64,000 nt of DNA from the NCBI RefSeq assembly GCF_025452195.1, contig NZ_CP104969.1:13501-77500 (forward strand), written 5' to 3'. This DNA comes from Phyllobacterium zundukense. GTDB taxonomy: Bacteria; Pseudomonadota; Alphaproteobacteria; Rhizobiales; Rhizobiaceae. The position numbers and the translations under genes were made by a program. How positions within the stretch are numbered: position 1 is the first letter of the stretch; each line of letters starts with the position of its first letter. Shown one piece after another: positions 51,282-63,434 of this stretch. The notes below the pieces were generated by a model that was not told the DNA's origin, did no database searches, and saw nothing but the letters and a program-made list of their open reading frames with translations.

Positions 51282-53681
51282 TCACTCTCCATAGGGAACC
51301 CAGATGTTCTTGACCTGCACCGCACGTCGCAAATAATCGCGACCTTGACCTTGCTGGTTGCTCAGCCAATCCCTTTGGTAGCCATTATTCACCCATGTCG
51401 CCTTGAGGTTCCCGCACGAAGCCTTTTCTACCATCGTGCTTCCTTTTTTCGTGCCGACATACCAGATCGCATCCACCTCATCGTGCTCTGCCAGCGTCTT
51501 CGCCAGAACATCGCGTTCGCCGGTGACGATATTCACCACGCCGCCCGGAACGTCCGACGTATCCAAAACCTGATAGAGACTGGTTGCCAATAGCGGATGC
51601 CGCGACGAAGGAATGGCGACCACACGGTTGCCCATGGCGATCGTCGGCAATACCAGCGATACGAACGACAGCAGCGGCAATTCATCGGGGCAGACGATAC
51701 CCATGACACCCCATGGCTCGTTCATCGCCAATGTCACATGGCGTGATTTGGTCGAATGAACCGCACCATCATATTTGTCTGCCTGGGCAGCGTAGTAGAA
51801 GACGCGGCGGAGCGCGACGGCAAACTCCTCGGCTGCGGCCTTTGCCGAAACGCCGGTACTTATCGCCAGCAGTTCCTCGAATTCGGCCCGACGCGCGCTC
51901 AGGTTTTCGCCGAGAAAATACAACACCTGCGCGCGGTTATGCGCCGTCGCGCCACCCCATGTGCCGGCCTTGGCCGCCGCCTCGACGGCGTTGCGAATGT
52001 CCTTGCGGTTGCCGAGTCCGGCCTGGCCAATGACCTGTCCGCCCTTGCCCAGCACCGAATAGCTGTAACCGCCGTCCGGACGCGCCTGCTTGCCGCCGAC
52101 ATAATTCTTCACCGTGCGGTCGATTACGCCGCTGACAGCGACCTTCGCATCGCCACCCGGTGCCGCCGAAGGCTTGAACATGGGTTCACTCTTCGCCTGA
52201 GGCAGACGCTTTTCCCAGTCGGCAGTCAGATATTCGTAAAGCCCCTCGCGGCCGCCTTCACGGCCAAAACCACTTTCGCGGTAGCCGCCAAAACCGGCGC
52301 CGGCATCGAGCAGGTTGGTCGAATTGATCCAGACGACACCGGCTTTGACCCGCGCTGCCATATCGAGCGCGACATTGATATTCTCCGACCAGATCGATGC
52401 GGCAAGCCCGTATTTGGTGTTGTTGGCAAGTGCGATCGCCTCGTCCGGCGTGCGGAAGGTCGTCGCCGTGGCGACTGGACCAAAGATTTCGACTTCGCAG
52501 ACCGTCGATGCGGGATCAACTTCGGTAAAGAAGCCGGGCGCGAAATAGCTGCCCTTGGACGGAAGTTTCACGGGCGCCTGCCACAGCGTGCCGCCCTCGG
52601 CCTTGCCCTGCTCGACCAGTGCCGAAACGCGTTTCAACTGCCCTGCCGAGACAAGCGCGCCGATATCCATGGTCTTGTCCAGCGGATCGCCGACGCGCAG
52701 CGTCTCCATGCGCTTGCGCAGCTTGTTATAAAATCGGTCTGCGATACCTTCCTGAACGAGGATGCGCGAACCAGCACAGCAGACTTCGCCCTGGTTGAAC
52801 CAGATGGCATCAACCACGCCTTCCACCGCCCCGTCCATGTCCGCATCTTCGAAGACGATGAACGGCGACTTGCCGCCGAGTTCCAGCGACAGCTTTCTTT
52901 CCGAGCCGGCAATCTGTTCGCGGATGATGCGGCCTACCTCGGTCGAGCCCGTAAACGCCACCTTGTCGACGTCTTCATGGCCACAAATCAGCGCGCCGGT
53001 TGCGCCATCGCCATGCACGATATTGACCACGCCTGCCGGCAGGCCAATTTCGTGGCAAACTTCGGCAAAGGCGATTGCCGTCAGCGGCGTCAGTTCGGCC
53101 GGCTTGAGCACGACCGTATTTCCTGCAGCCAACGCCGGAGCGATCTTCCACGCCAGCATTAAAAGCGGGAAATTCCACGGGATCACCTGCCCGCACACGC
53201 CGACCGGAGAGAAGCCCTCGAACTCGGTCTGTACCATCTCGGCCCAGCCGGCATGGTGGTAAAAATGCCGGGCGACAAGCGGGATATCGATGTCGCGCGT
53301 CTCGCGGATGGGCTTGCCATTGTCCATCGTCTCGAGCACCGAGAAGAACCGCTCACGCTTCTGGATATGGCGGGCAATGGCATAGAGATATTTGGCGCGC
53401 TCATGGCCGGGCAATTTGGACCACTTGCCGAAGGCAGAGCGTGCGGCCTGGACGGCCGTGTCGACATCCTCGGTGGTGCCATGCGCGACCTTGGCCAGCA
53501 CCACGTCATTGGCTGGGTTGATCACGGCGAATGTATTGTGGCCGTCGACTTGCGTGAATTTGCCATTGATGAAATGACCGAAGCCCTTTTGGTTGGCATC
53601 GAGCCATGCCTGAACGTCGCTATTGCTCTCTGGTGCCGGACCATATTCCATCGTGCGAAGAATATCCTTGATCTGTCCCAT
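51282..53681 (-). CDS. ALDH16-like double aldehyde dehydrogenase
   Basis: A 799-residue protein with two aldehyde dehydrogenase folds in tandem. The first (~30-490) is complete: PWNFPLLMLAWKIAPALAAG, the catalytic glutamate in LSLELGGKSPFIVFEDAD, and the catalytic cysteine in FNQGEVCCAGSRI. The second (~530-799) keeps the outline (EPWGVMGIVCPDELPLLSF, VVNIVTGERDVLAKTLAEHD) but lacks both catalytic residues; the Cys/Glu segments are not found. This is the layout of ALDH16. It is eleven bases after deoC on the same strand, so it may oxidise acetaldehyde from deoxyribose breakdown. The start matches the family pattern. Confidence 0.85.
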   Translation of the reverse strand: MGQIKDILRTMEYGPAPESNSDVQAWLDANQKGFGHFINGKFTQVDGHNTFAVINPANDVVLAKVAHGTTEDVDTAVQAARSAFGKWSKLPGHERAKYLYAIARHIQKRERFFSVLETMDNGKPIRETRDIDIPLVARHFYHHAGWAEMVQTEFEGFSPVGVCGQVIPWNFPLLMLAWKIAPALAAGNTVVLKPAELTPLTAIAFAEVCHEIGLPAGVVNIVHGDGATGALICGHEDVDKVAFTGSTEVGRIIREQIAGSERKLSLELGGKSPFIVFEDADMDGAVEGVVDAIWFNQGEVCCAGSRILVQEGIADRFYNKLRKRMETLRVGDPLDKTMDIGALVSAGQLKRVSALVEQGKAEGGTLWQAPVKLPSKGSYFAPGFFTEVDPASTVCEVEIFGPVATATTFRTPDEAIALANNTKYGLAASIWSENINVALDMAARVKAGVVWINSTNLLDAGAGFGGYRESGFGREGGREGLYEYLTADWEKRLPQAKSEPMFKPSAAPGGDAKVAVSGVIDRTVKNYVGGKQARPDGGYSYSVLGKGGQVIGQAGLGNRKDIRNAVEAAAKAGTWGGATAHNRAQVLYFLGENLSARRAEFEELLAISTGVSAKAAAEEFAVALRRVFYYAAQADKYDGAVHSTKSRHVTLAMNEPWGVMGIVCPDELPLLSFVSLVLPTIAMGNRVVAIPSSRHPLLATSLYQVLDTSDVPGGVVNIVTGERDVLAKTLAEHDEVDAIWYVGTKKGSTMVEKASCGNLKATWVNNGYQRDWLSNQQGQGRDYLRRAVQVKNIWVPYGE

Positions 53682-53691
53682 CTACTTTTCC

Positions 53692-54696
53692 TTACGCGAG
53701 CGCATGGCGCGACGACGCGGCGTAGCGGCCCGTCACGTAATGTTCCAGCTGCCGTTCGATATCGCCGAGCATTGAACTCGCACCGAGGCGGAAAAGCTCA
53801 GGCTGCATCCACAGCAGACCGAGTTCTTCCTTCATCAGGATCAGCCAGTTCATCGCATCCTTGGCGGTCTTCATGCCGCCTGCCGGTTTGAAGCCGACCG
53901 TCTGGCCCGACAATTCGCCATAGTCGCGCAAGGCGCGCAACATGATCAGGCTGACGGGTAGCGTCGCGTTCACTTCTTCCTTGCCGGTCGATGTCTTGAT
54001 GAAATCTGCTCCCGCTTGCATCGCGACCATCGAAGCGCGATAGACATTGCGCAGCGTGTTGAGGTCACTGGTCGCGAGGATCGCCTTCAGATGTGCATCG
54101 CCCGCCGCTTCCCGCATCTGCCCGATCTCATCGTACAGCGCTGACCAGTTCTGGGTCAGCACGTATTCGCGCGTAATGACGATGTCGATCTCGGCGGCGC
54201 CTTCACCCACAGCATAATGGATCTCGGCAAGGCGCTGCGGCAGCGGCGTGAGGCCAGCCGGGAAACCAGTTGCCACGGAGGCAACGGGGATTCCAGAGCC
54301 ACGCAATGCCTTCACCGCATGCGGCACCATTGTCGGATAAACGCAGACAGCACCCGTCGTGATGTTCGCATCGGCCAAGCCGAGCGCCTCGAGTATATCC
54401 TCTCGAACCGGACGCTTGGCTTTGGCGCAAAGCCGGTGGACGCGACCCGCCGTATCGTCGCCTGCAAGCGTCGTAAGATCAATGCAGGTGATAGCCTTTA
54501 TCAGCCACGCCGCCTGATATTCCTTCTTCACGGTCCGGCGCGTCGTCAGCGTCGCAGCACGGCGCTCCGTCGCCGAGCGGTTGACGGCGATATCGTCAAA
54601 CCAGTCAAGCGCAAGCTTGGTGCCGGCATTGCGTGCATGTGACTGCTGCACAGCCAAATCCGTTCCCTTCGAAACCAATATTTCCTGGCGGTTCAT
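53692..54696 (-). CDS. deoC: Deoxyribose-phosphate aldolase
   Basis: A 334-residue DeoC that cleaves 2-deoxyribose-5-phosphate to glyceraldehyde-3-phosphate and acetaldehyde. The Schiff-base lysine is in GADFIKTSTGKEEVNATLP (~residue 235). VCVYPTMVPHA and GFKPAGGMKTAKDA, with the second essential lysine, are also seen. It is longer than the ~250-residue type, as is common in alphaproteobacteria. ATG 54696 follows AGGAAGGG; the upstream extension is unlikely. It lies between the SorC-type regulator and the ALDH16-like gene, forming a probable deoxynucleoside-use operon. Confidence 0.93.
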   Translation of the reverse strand: MNRQEILVSKGTDLAVQQSHARNAGTKLALDWFDDIAVNRSATERRAATLTTRRTVKKEYQAAWLIKAITCIDLTTLAGDDTAGRVHRLCAKAKRPVREDILEALGLADANITTGAVCVYPTMVPHAVKALRGSGIPVASVATGFPAGLTPLPQRLAEIHYAVGEGAAEIDIVITREYVLTQNWSALYDEIGQMREAAGDAHLKAILATSDLNTLRNVYRASMVAMQAGADFIKTSTGKEEVNATLPVSLIMLRALRDYGELSGQTVGFKPAGGMKTAKDAMNWLILMKEELGLLWMQPELFRLGASSMLGDIERQLEHYVTGRYAASSRHALA

Positions 54697-54744
54697 CCCC
54701 GACCCTTCCTGCGATCGAAACGGCAATTCATCGCCTCACGCGTG

Positions 54745-55740
54745 TCAGACACCATTTTGATTTTCCAATGCATAGAATGCTGTTACTTCGTCCGTGATGA
54801 TGACCGACACATAGCCGGCTTTCAACGCTGCAACGGCGACCCTGTGCTTTTCTTCACCCGCAACCACGCCTATGGCTCGCTGTTTGGTCTTCAGATGTTC
54901 GAGCCGCATGCCCACGGTGCGATCGTCGATAGCCTCATCGATTATCCTGCCATTCTCATCGACAAACCGCCCAAGTATGTCGCCAACGGCGCCGGCATCC
55001 TTCAGCCTGTCCATATCGGCCTCATCAAGATAGCCGTTGCTGAGCAGTACCGACTGATGGTTGATGCCGCCCATGCTGAAGCAGACAACATCCGCCTGCA
55101 TGGCAAGTTTCAATACACGCTCGATGATCGGGTCTTCTTCCAGCACCTCGCGTGTACTTTTCTTGCCGACAATTGCCGGCACTGGCAGCAAGGTCGCGAT
55201 TCCATTGGCGGCGCGGGCAAATTCTTCCGCAACAGCGCTCGAGTGCGTCGACGTTGAGTGCAGATTGGTCGCGCCGTTGACCAGCACAACATGCACGCCC
55301 GGGTTCCAGTTGCCCGGCAAAGATCGCGCAACGGCAGACATGGTGCGCCCCCAGGAAACGCCGATCAGTTCACATTTCGGCGTGAGCCCGGCAAGATAGG
55401 TCGCCGCGGCTTGCGCCACGCTTTCGGTCAATAGCGCAGAATCCGTCATGTCCCCGGAGGCAACAACGATTGCGTCTTTGAGGCGATATTGCTGCTGCAA
55501 TCGCACTTCGAGATCGGTCCTGCGCTTGGCCCTTGGAGTAATCTCGATACGAACCACACCAAGCTCCCTCGCCTCGGTCAGCAGCCTTCCGATCTGCCAG
55601 CGGGTCAAGCCAAGTTCAGCCGCGATATCGCCCTGCGTCCATTCGAGGTCATAATAAAGCTTGGCGACGCGGACCATCAAATGTTCGCGCTGCTCGTCGG
55701 AAGGAAGCCTGTTCGACGATTGGAGGCGAATTTCATTCAT
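54745..55740 (-). CDS. Sugar-binding transcriptional regulator (SorC/DeoR type)
   Basis: A 331-residue regulator. The N-terminal helix-turn-helix (~20-55) reads YYDLEWTQGDIAAELGLTRW. The C-terminal sugar-binding domain (~60-325) has GVSWGRTMSAVA and ADVVCFSMGGINHQSVL. ATG 55740 follows GGAGGTGTGA; the upstream frame has no homology. It sits 48 bp before deoC on the same strand and probably responds to a deoxysugar phosphate. Confidence 0.88.
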   Translation of the reverse strand: MNEIRLQSSNRLPSDEQREHLMVRVAKLYYDLEWTQGDIAAELGLTRWQIGRLLTEARELGVVRIEITPRAKRRTDLEVRLQQQYRLKDAIVVASGDMTDSALLTESVAQAAATYLAGLTPKCELIGVSWGRTMSAVARSLPGNWNPGVHVVLVNGATNLHSTSTHSSAVAEEFARAANGIATLLPVPAIVGKKSTREVLEEDPIIERVLKLAMQADVVCFSMGGINHQSVLLSNGYLDEADMDRLKDAGAVGDILGRFVDENGRIIDEAIDDRTVGMRLEHLKTKQRAIGVVAGEEKHRVAVAALKAGYVSVIITDEVTAFYALENQNGV

Positions 55741-55940
55741 AGCTGGGTCACACCTCCTATCACGCAAGATTCTAAAAACCAGCAAATGTGGTTTTATTGC
55801 TCTTTTGTGAATTTGTACTCCCGGACGCGATTGGAGTCAATGGCGGTTTCATGCGGCTTGGCCAATGATCAATCGTTTGCACTTGCTTCTCGGACTTCGC
55901 CAGCACTATTCTCCGCGCCGTCCTTCCAAGCGAGAATCCC

Positions 55941-56879
55941 ATGAACTCCATGATCACAGCTGAACGAATCGCCGAGATAGAGCGGTTGATCCGTCCGCAC
56001 ATCCGTCACACACCAACCTTGCGCGTTGACATGACTGATTTCGGGCTTGCACCGCGTCCGGTCGATCTCAAGCTGGAATATTTGCAGCATTCAGGTTCGT
56101 TCAAGGCGCGTGGTGCTTTCACCAATCTCCTGACCCGTTCCATTCCGGGTGCTGGCGTCGTGGCAGCATCCGGTGGAAATCACGGCGCCGCGGTCGCCTA
56201 CGCCGCGATGCGTCTCGGCGTGCCCGCAACGATCTTCATTCCGGGCGTCAGTTCCCCGGCCAAGGCCGAGCGCATCCGTAGCTACGGCGCAGCTCTCGTC
56301 GTCGGCGGCGATCGCTACGCCGATGCCTTGGCCGCAAGCGACAAATTTGTGAAGGAGAACGGCGCTCTGGCTGTTCATGCCTATGACCAACCCGAGACGC
56401 TGCTCGGTCAGGGTACGCTCGGCGCCGAGATCGAAGCTGACCTTCCCAATCGAACGACACTTTTGGTTGCAGTTGGCGGCGGCGGATTGATCGGCGGCAT
56501 CGCCGCATGGTTCAAAGGCCGGGTGAAAGTCGTTGCCGTTGAACCGGAGGGCTCGCCGACGCTTCATTTGGCGCTTGCAGCCGGTCAGCCTGTCGATGCG
56601 CCGGCGGGGGGTATTGCGGCCGATTCTCTGGCACCGAAACAGGTGGGCAAACTGATGTTTCCGATAGCCCAGGCTTTCGTCAACCGCTCTGTACTCGTCT
56701 CTGATGACGATATTCGCGCGGCGCAGCAGGCTCTCTGGGACAAGATACGCATTGTTGCCGAACCCGGTGGCGCTGCTGCCTTCGCCGCACTGCTTTCCGG
56801 CAAATATGTTCCGGCACAGGATGAGCGGGTGGCCGTTCTCATCTGCGGTGCAAATACAACGGCTGTGAAATTCGACTGA
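55941..56879 (+). CDS. PLP-dependent threonine/serine dehydratase family protein
   Basis: A 312-residue fold-type II PLP enzyme. The Schiff-base lysine is in HSGSFKARGAF (~residue 54), the substrate loop SGGNHGAAVAYAAM near 75, and the phosphate-binding glycine loop VGGGGLIGGIAAWFKG near 180. Such proteins deaminate threonine or serine, or act as serine racemase or hydroxyaspartate enzymes; the sequence does not decide. It is divergent from the SorC-type regulator. The IS66 element begins ~35 bp after its stop. Confidence 0.85.
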   Translation: MNSMITAERIAEIERLIRPHIRHTPTLRVDMTDFGLAPRPVDLKLEYLQHSGSFKARGAFTNLLTRSIPGAGVVAASGGNHGAAVAYAAMRLGVPATIFIPGVSSPAKAERIRSYGAALVVGGDRYADALAASDKFVKENGALAVHAYDQPETLLGQGTLGAEIEADLPNRTTLLVAVGGGGLIGGIAAWFKGRVKVVAVEPEGSPTLHLALAAGQPVDAPAGGIAADSLAPKQVGKLMFPIAQAFVNRSVLVSDDDIRAAQQALWDKIRIVAEPGGAAAFAALLSGKYVPAQDERVAVLICGANTTAVKFD

Positions 56880-57007
56880 GGATTTCAGTTGTCTGAGGAA
56901 TCGAAAAACGCGAAAACCCCGCTTGATGCGTATCCCCACGGTGACGGCCGTCTTGTGATGTGAAGCTTAACATTGGAAGTCCTAGTGGTAACCCTAGGAG
57001 TAGTCCT

Positions 57008-57400
57008 ATGACCAAGCAGCACATTGAAGTGATCACGTCGGTCGAGCGTCGGCGTCGGTGGTCTCGCGAAGAGAAAGAACGGCTGGTAGCGGCAACGTTA
57101 GAGCCTGAAGCAGTTATCTCGGATGTTGCGCGTTCCGCAGGGATCCATGTCAGCCAATTATTCCGGTGGCGTAAGGAGCTTTGCCAGATGTCAGCGCCGT
57201 CGGTCCCACAACTCCTTCCGGTCGAAGTCGTCGCGGCCTTGCCGTCGCCGGAGGCGGTGGAAACACCATCACCTTCTCGGGTGCGCAAGAAGAGCAGCAT
57301 GGTGACGATCGAGCTTGGCCGCGGCCGACGTATTCGTGTGGAGAGCGATGTCGATACGGAAGCGTTGGGCCGGATCCTCGATGTTGTGGAGCGGCGATGA
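57008..57400 (+). CDS. tnpA: IS66 accessory protein TnpA
   Basis: A 130-residue protein with a Tn3/IS3-type helix-turn-helix: RRRWSREEKERLVAATLEPE and SDVARSAGIHVSQLFRWRKE, giving the DNA-binding part. The C-terminal half ends GRGRRIRVESDVDTEALGRI. Its stop overlaps the tnpB start (ATGA). Confidence 0.9.
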   Translation: MTKQHIEVITSVERRRRWSREEKERLVAATLEPEAVISDVARSAGIHVSQLFRWRKELCQMSAPSVPQLLPVEVVAALPSPEAVETPSPSRVRKKSSMVTIELGRGRRIRVESDVDTEALGRILDVVERR

Positions 57401-57744
57401 TCCCGGTTCCGAGCGGCGTGAAGGTGTGGCTCGCCACCGGCTATACGGATATGCGCAAGGGCTTTCCCGGTCTGTCGCTGATGGTGCAGGAGACGCTGAA
57501 GCGCGATCCGCACAATGGTCATCTGTTTTGCTTTCGCGGGCGTCAGGGCGGATTGATCAAAGTGATCTGGCATGATGGGCAAGGCGCCTGTCTGTTCACC
57601 AAGAAGCTGGAAAGCGGACGGTTCGTCTGGCCGTCGGCGGCTGATGGCACCCTGGTGATCACGCCCGCCCAGCTCGGCTATTTGCTGGAAGGCATTGACT
57701 GGCGGATGCCACAAAAAACCTGGCGTCCCAGCTCGGCTGGATGA
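57397..57744 (+). CDS. tnpB: IS66 accessory protein TnpB
   Basis: A 115-residue Orf2 family protein with the typical KVWLATGYTDMRKGFPGLS start, then GHLFCFRGRQGGLIKVIWHD and GACLFTKKLESGRFVWP. It is required with TnpA for IS66 transposition, though its role is poorly known. It overlaps tnpA and lies 45 bp before tnpC. Confidence 0.93.
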   Translation: MIPVPSGVKVWLATGYTDMRKGFPGLSLMVQETLKRDPHNGHLFCFRGRQGGLIKVIWHDGQGACLFTKKLESGRFVWPSAADGTLVITPAQLGYLLEGIDWRMPQKTWRPSSAG

Positions 57745-57789
57745 TGGAAACTGCTGGAAAGACGGGAGCGAATATGATTCCATCCCGCC

Positions 57790-59430
57790 ATGACCGATGC
57801 GGCCAATCAACTTCCAGACGACCTTGCCAGCGCGCATGCGATGATCCTCGCCGAGCGTGCGGGACGCCGTGAAGCCGAAGCAATTGCCGCTCGTGCGCAG
57901 GCGGTGAACGCGCATTCGGATGCGTTGATTGCCCGCTTGAGACTGGAGATCGAGAAGCTCAAGCGCGACATCCACGGCAGCCGCTCCGAGCGCAAGGCGC
58001 GTCTTCTCGAACAGATGGAATTGCAGCTTGAAGAGCTGGAAGCTGATGCCAGTCACGACGAATTGGCGGCCGAGATGGCGGCCCGATCATCAACCACCGT
58101 CAAAGCCTTCGAGCGCAAGCGTCCTTCACGAAAGCCGTTTCCCGAGCATCTGCCGCGCGAACGTGTCGTCATCGCTGCACCTCACACTTGTCCGTGCTGC
58201 GGCTCCGGCAAGCTGGCGAAACTAGGTGAGGATATTACCGAGACGCTGGAAGTGATCCCGCGTCAATGGAAGGTCATTCAGACGGTGCGGGAAAAGTTCA
58301 CCTGCCGCGAGTGCGAGAAGATCACGCAGCCTCCGGCACCTTTCCATGTGACACCACGCGGCTTTGCCGGGCCAAACCTGCTCGCCATGATTCTGTTTGA
58401 GAAGTTCGGCCAGCATCAGCCGCTGAACCGCCAGAGCGAGCGCTATGCCCGCGAAGGCATCGACCTCAGCCTCTCGACGCTTGCCGACCAGGTCGGTGCC
58501 TGTGCCGCAGCGCTGAAGCCGGTGCATGCGCTGATTGAAGCGCATGTTCTCAGCGCCGATCGGCTGCATGGCGATGACACGACCGTGCCAATCCTGGCGA
58601 AAGGCAAGACCGACACGGGTCGCATCTGGACGTATGTCAGGGATGACCGCCCATTTTGCGGCTCCAGCCCGCCGGCAGCCCTTTACTATGCGTCGCGCGA
58701 TCGGCGGCAGGAACATCCCGAGCGTCATCTTAAGAGCTTCGCCGGTATTCTGCAGGCGGACGCCTATGGCGGCTACAACCCGCTCTTCAAAGTGGATCGC
58801 GATTTGGGTCCGCTGACACAGGCACTGTGCTGGGCACATTCGCGCCGCAAGTTCTTCGGGCTTGCCGACATTGCGACGAATGCCAAACGCGGCAAGAACG
58901 CCACGCCGATCTCACCGGTTGCGCTCGACGCCGTAAAGCGCATCGATGCACTGTTCGACATTGAGCGCGACATCAATGGCCTTTCCGCCAACGAGCGGCT
59001 GCAACGACGCCAGCAGGAAAGCCGTCCTCTTGTCGACGAGCTTGAGAACTGGATGCGGATCGAGAGATCAAAACTGTCGCGCAGCTCGCCGGTCACCGAG
59101 CCCATCGACTACATGCTGAAGCGCTGGGAAGGCTTCACGACATTCCTCGGTGACGGTCGGATTTGCCTGACGAACAATGCTGCCGAACGAGCACTGCGCG
59201 GCTTCGCCCTCGGCAGAAAATCGTGGTTGTTTGCGGGCTCCGATCGCGGTGCTGACCGGGCTGCCTTCATGGCCACGCTGATCATGACGGCCAAGCTCAA
59301 TGACATCGATCCGCAGGCCTGGCTTGCCGATGTCCTCGCCCGCATCGCCGATATGCCGGTTACAAAACTCGCAGAGCTGTTGCCGTGGCATTGGAAACCG
59401 GAAACAGCGATCATCGCGTCGGCCGCGTAA
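57790..59430 (+). CDS. tnpC: IS66 transposase TnpC
   Basis: A 546-residue DDE transposase. An N-terminal coiled coil (RLRLEIEKLKRDIHGSRSER) precedes a zinc-finger-like HTCPCCGSGK...FTCRECEK region (~120-170). The catalytic core shows LHGDDTTVPILAKGKT, FAGILQADAYGGYNPLF and the glutamate in LTNNAAERALRGFALGRKSW. Full length, so the element may be active. Confidence 0.94.
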   Translation: MTDAANQLPDDLASAHAMILAERAGRREAEAIAARAQAVNAHSDALIARLRLEIEKLKRDIHGSRSERKARLLEQMELQLEELEADASHDELAAEMAARSSTTVKAFERKRPSRKPFPEHLPRERVVIAAPHTCPCCGSGKLAKLGEDITETLEVIPRQWKVIQTVREKFTCRECEKITQPPAPFHVTPRGFAGPNLLAMILFEKFGQHQPLNRQSERYAREGIDLSLSTLADQVGACAAALKPVHALIEAHVLSADRLHGDDTTVPILAKGKTDTGRIWTYVRDDRPFCGSSPPAALYYASRDRRQEHPERHLKSFAGILQADAYGGYNPLFKVDRDLGPLTQALCWAHSRRKFFGLADIATNAKRGKNATPISPVALDAVKRIDALFDIERDINGLSANERLQRRQQESRPLVDELENWMRIERSKLSRSSPVTEPIDYMLKRWEGFTTFLGDGRICLTNNAAERALRGFALGRKSWLFAGSDRGADRAAFMATLIMTAKLNDIDPQAWLADVLARIADMPVTKLAELLPWHWKPETAIIASAA

Positions 59431-59643
59431 CAGGGCGCGGAACAGTTCTTCCGACCGTCGCAAACCTTCATCGCTTAGAACGACAGACTTCGACTTGTTC
59501 GCGGGATCTGCAATCAGACCCTTCTGATGCAAACGGTCCATGACGCCCCAGTCAAACCCTTTCCAGGCGCGACGCTCGTCATGCAGCGTGAGCCATAGTA
59601 AGGCGAGAACAGCATCATTGATCTTCTCGTCATCGATCTCCAT
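59068..59643 (-). CDS. DUF6429-like ORF inside the IS66 element, antisense to the tnpC end
   Basis: Only the first ~73 codons (about 59424-59643) look real: MEIDDEKINDAVLALLWLTL, then DERRAWKGFDWGVMDRLHQK and SVVLSDEGLRRSEELFRALL, a pattern I know from short DUF6429 proteins next to IS66 copies. No stop follows; the frame runs on for ~360 bases antisense to tnpC, which is probably meaningless tail. It lies between tnpC and the right terminal repeat, so it would travel with the element. Function unknown. Confidence 0.5.
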   Translation of the reverse strand: MEIDDEKINDAVLALLWLTLHDERRAWKGFDWGVMDRLHQKGLIADPANKSKSVVLSDEGLRRSEELFRALLRGRRDDRCFRFPMPRQQLCEFCNRHIGDAGEDIGKPGLRIDVIELGRHDQRGHEGSPVSTAIGARKQPRFSAEGEAAQCSFGSIVRQANPTVTEECREAFPALQHVVDGLGDRRAARQF

Positions 59644-59716
59644 GCCGGAAACATACCATGCGCACAGGCTAAAATCCTGCGGCCCTCACCGGATGCGTAC
59701 CTTGATGCGGGGTTTT

Positions 59717-59904
59717 TGTTTAGATGTGCGGCGAACGAAAAGCTGGACTGATCTGGTTAGGAGAGAGGATTTGCCCGTTCGGGTCTTCAATCAGTCCGCT
59801 GGAGTGTTTGACCGGCGTTGCCGGACGTGCCTCCCTTCAGGCTATGAGCCTGGTGAGCGCGGTTGTTTGCGCTGAGCGCCTATGCGTGTTTTGTGGGAAT
59901 AATC
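59717..59904. other. Spacer between IS66 and tRNA-fMet with a tRNA-like fragment
   Basis: No gene is seen. Around 59836-59857 the sequence CTTCAGGCTATGAGCCTGG closely resembles the anticodon arm of the neighbouring initiator tRNA, without its other arms. Confidence 0.45.
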
Positions 59905-59981
<77 letters not shown>

Positions 59982-60072
59982 CCACCAAGATACGGCAAAG
60001 TTGCCGCTGCAGCCCGGATTTTTCCGTTTGTCCGGCCTCAAAAGCGAAGAGTGCTTTTGTCGGGCCGAACGG

Positions 60073-60098
60073 GGTGCTGCTCCACCCCGCGCCACCAT
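60073..60098 (-). repeat. Truncated copy of the tRNA-fMet 5' end
   Basis: About 22 bases (CTGCTCCACCCCGCGCCACCA on the plus strand) repeat the first part of the initiator tRNA and its upstream bases, ~90 bp from the intact gene. The rest of the tRNA is missing. Confidence 0.6.
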
Positions 60099-60167
60099 AT
60101 CGGCGCTTTGCCGAATGTCGTGCTTTTGCTTGTAAGTATGCGCTTACGCATTGTGTTTTGCAAAAGC

Positions 60168-60208
60168 AAAAGGCCATGCTGAGCGCCGTCGAAGGGGCGC
60201 GGCCTTTT
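60168..60208 (-). terminator. Candidate rrn terminator/processing hairpin between 5S and tRNA-fMet
   Basis: Arms AAAAGGCC and GGCCTTTT close a 25-base G+C-rich loop, followed on the minus strand by GCTTTTGCAAAAC. Part of the loop matches the CTTCGAC..GCTCAG repeat seen at 51132. As the tRNA lies further on, it may only attenuate or serve processing. Confidence 0.45.
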
Positions 60209-60259
60209 GATTGATGTGTATGTTGTTGTCGAGAAGATGTATGAACGTTGCGTTTGGCA

Positions 60260-60377
60260 GACCTGGCAGCGACCTACTCTCCCGCGTCTTGAGACGAAGT
60301 ACCATTGGCGCAGGGGCGTTTCACGGCCGAGTTCGGAATGGGATCGGGTGCAGCCACCCCGCTGTAACCACCAGGTC
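60260..60377 (-). rRNA. rrf: 5S ribosomal RNA
   Basis: 118 bases. The ends GACCTGG and CCAGGTC pair as helix I. The conserved CCCGATCCCATTCCGAACTC and GGGAGAGTAGGTCGCTGCC blocks are present on the minus strand. Confidence 0.95.
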
Positions 60378-60606
60378 AGCAAAGCGCAACGTTCACGCAT
60401 GCGGTTTTTCAGGCGCATGCGATACAAATGAGAAGCTGGAGTTTTTTGGTTGTTTTAGTTGGCGGCTGGCGACCTTCGGGCGAAGCCCGCAAGGCCGACT
60501 GGCCGTCGCGGCGTGTGCCGCGCGCTGTCGCAGCGCCCGCACCAAAGGTGCGATACGGCGCGTGAGACAAATCCAATTCATCTGACTTCGTCAGATGGAT
60601 ATTTGT
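60378..60606. other. 23S-5S spacer
   Basis: No gene is seen. A G+C-rich palindromic middle (about 60475-60565) contains several short hairpins such as GCGCGCTGTCGCAGCGC. Confidence 0.6.
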
Positions 60607-60617
60607 AATGAGAATGA

Positions 60618-63423
<2,806 letters not shown>

Positions 63424-63434
63424 TCATTCTCATT

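Larger units (their letters stand above)
56913..59716. mobile_element. IS66-family insertion sequence
   Basis: Three genes in the order tnpA-tnpB-tnpC, plus a small antisense ORF, between candidate terminal repeats. The left end reads AAAACCCCGC from 56913 and the right end, read inward, AAAACCCCGC from 59716. Both continue with a partly matching GATGCG or GTACGCATCC word and GGTGA-GGCCG. No 8-bp target duplication is visible, so the exact ends are tentative or the flanks have changed. Confidence 0.7.

Noticed and set aside
51756..53162. A 468-residue open frame antisense to the aldehyde dehydrogenase
   Set aside because: It mirrors a clearly conserved ALDH coding sequence and has no recognisable domain or ribosome site.
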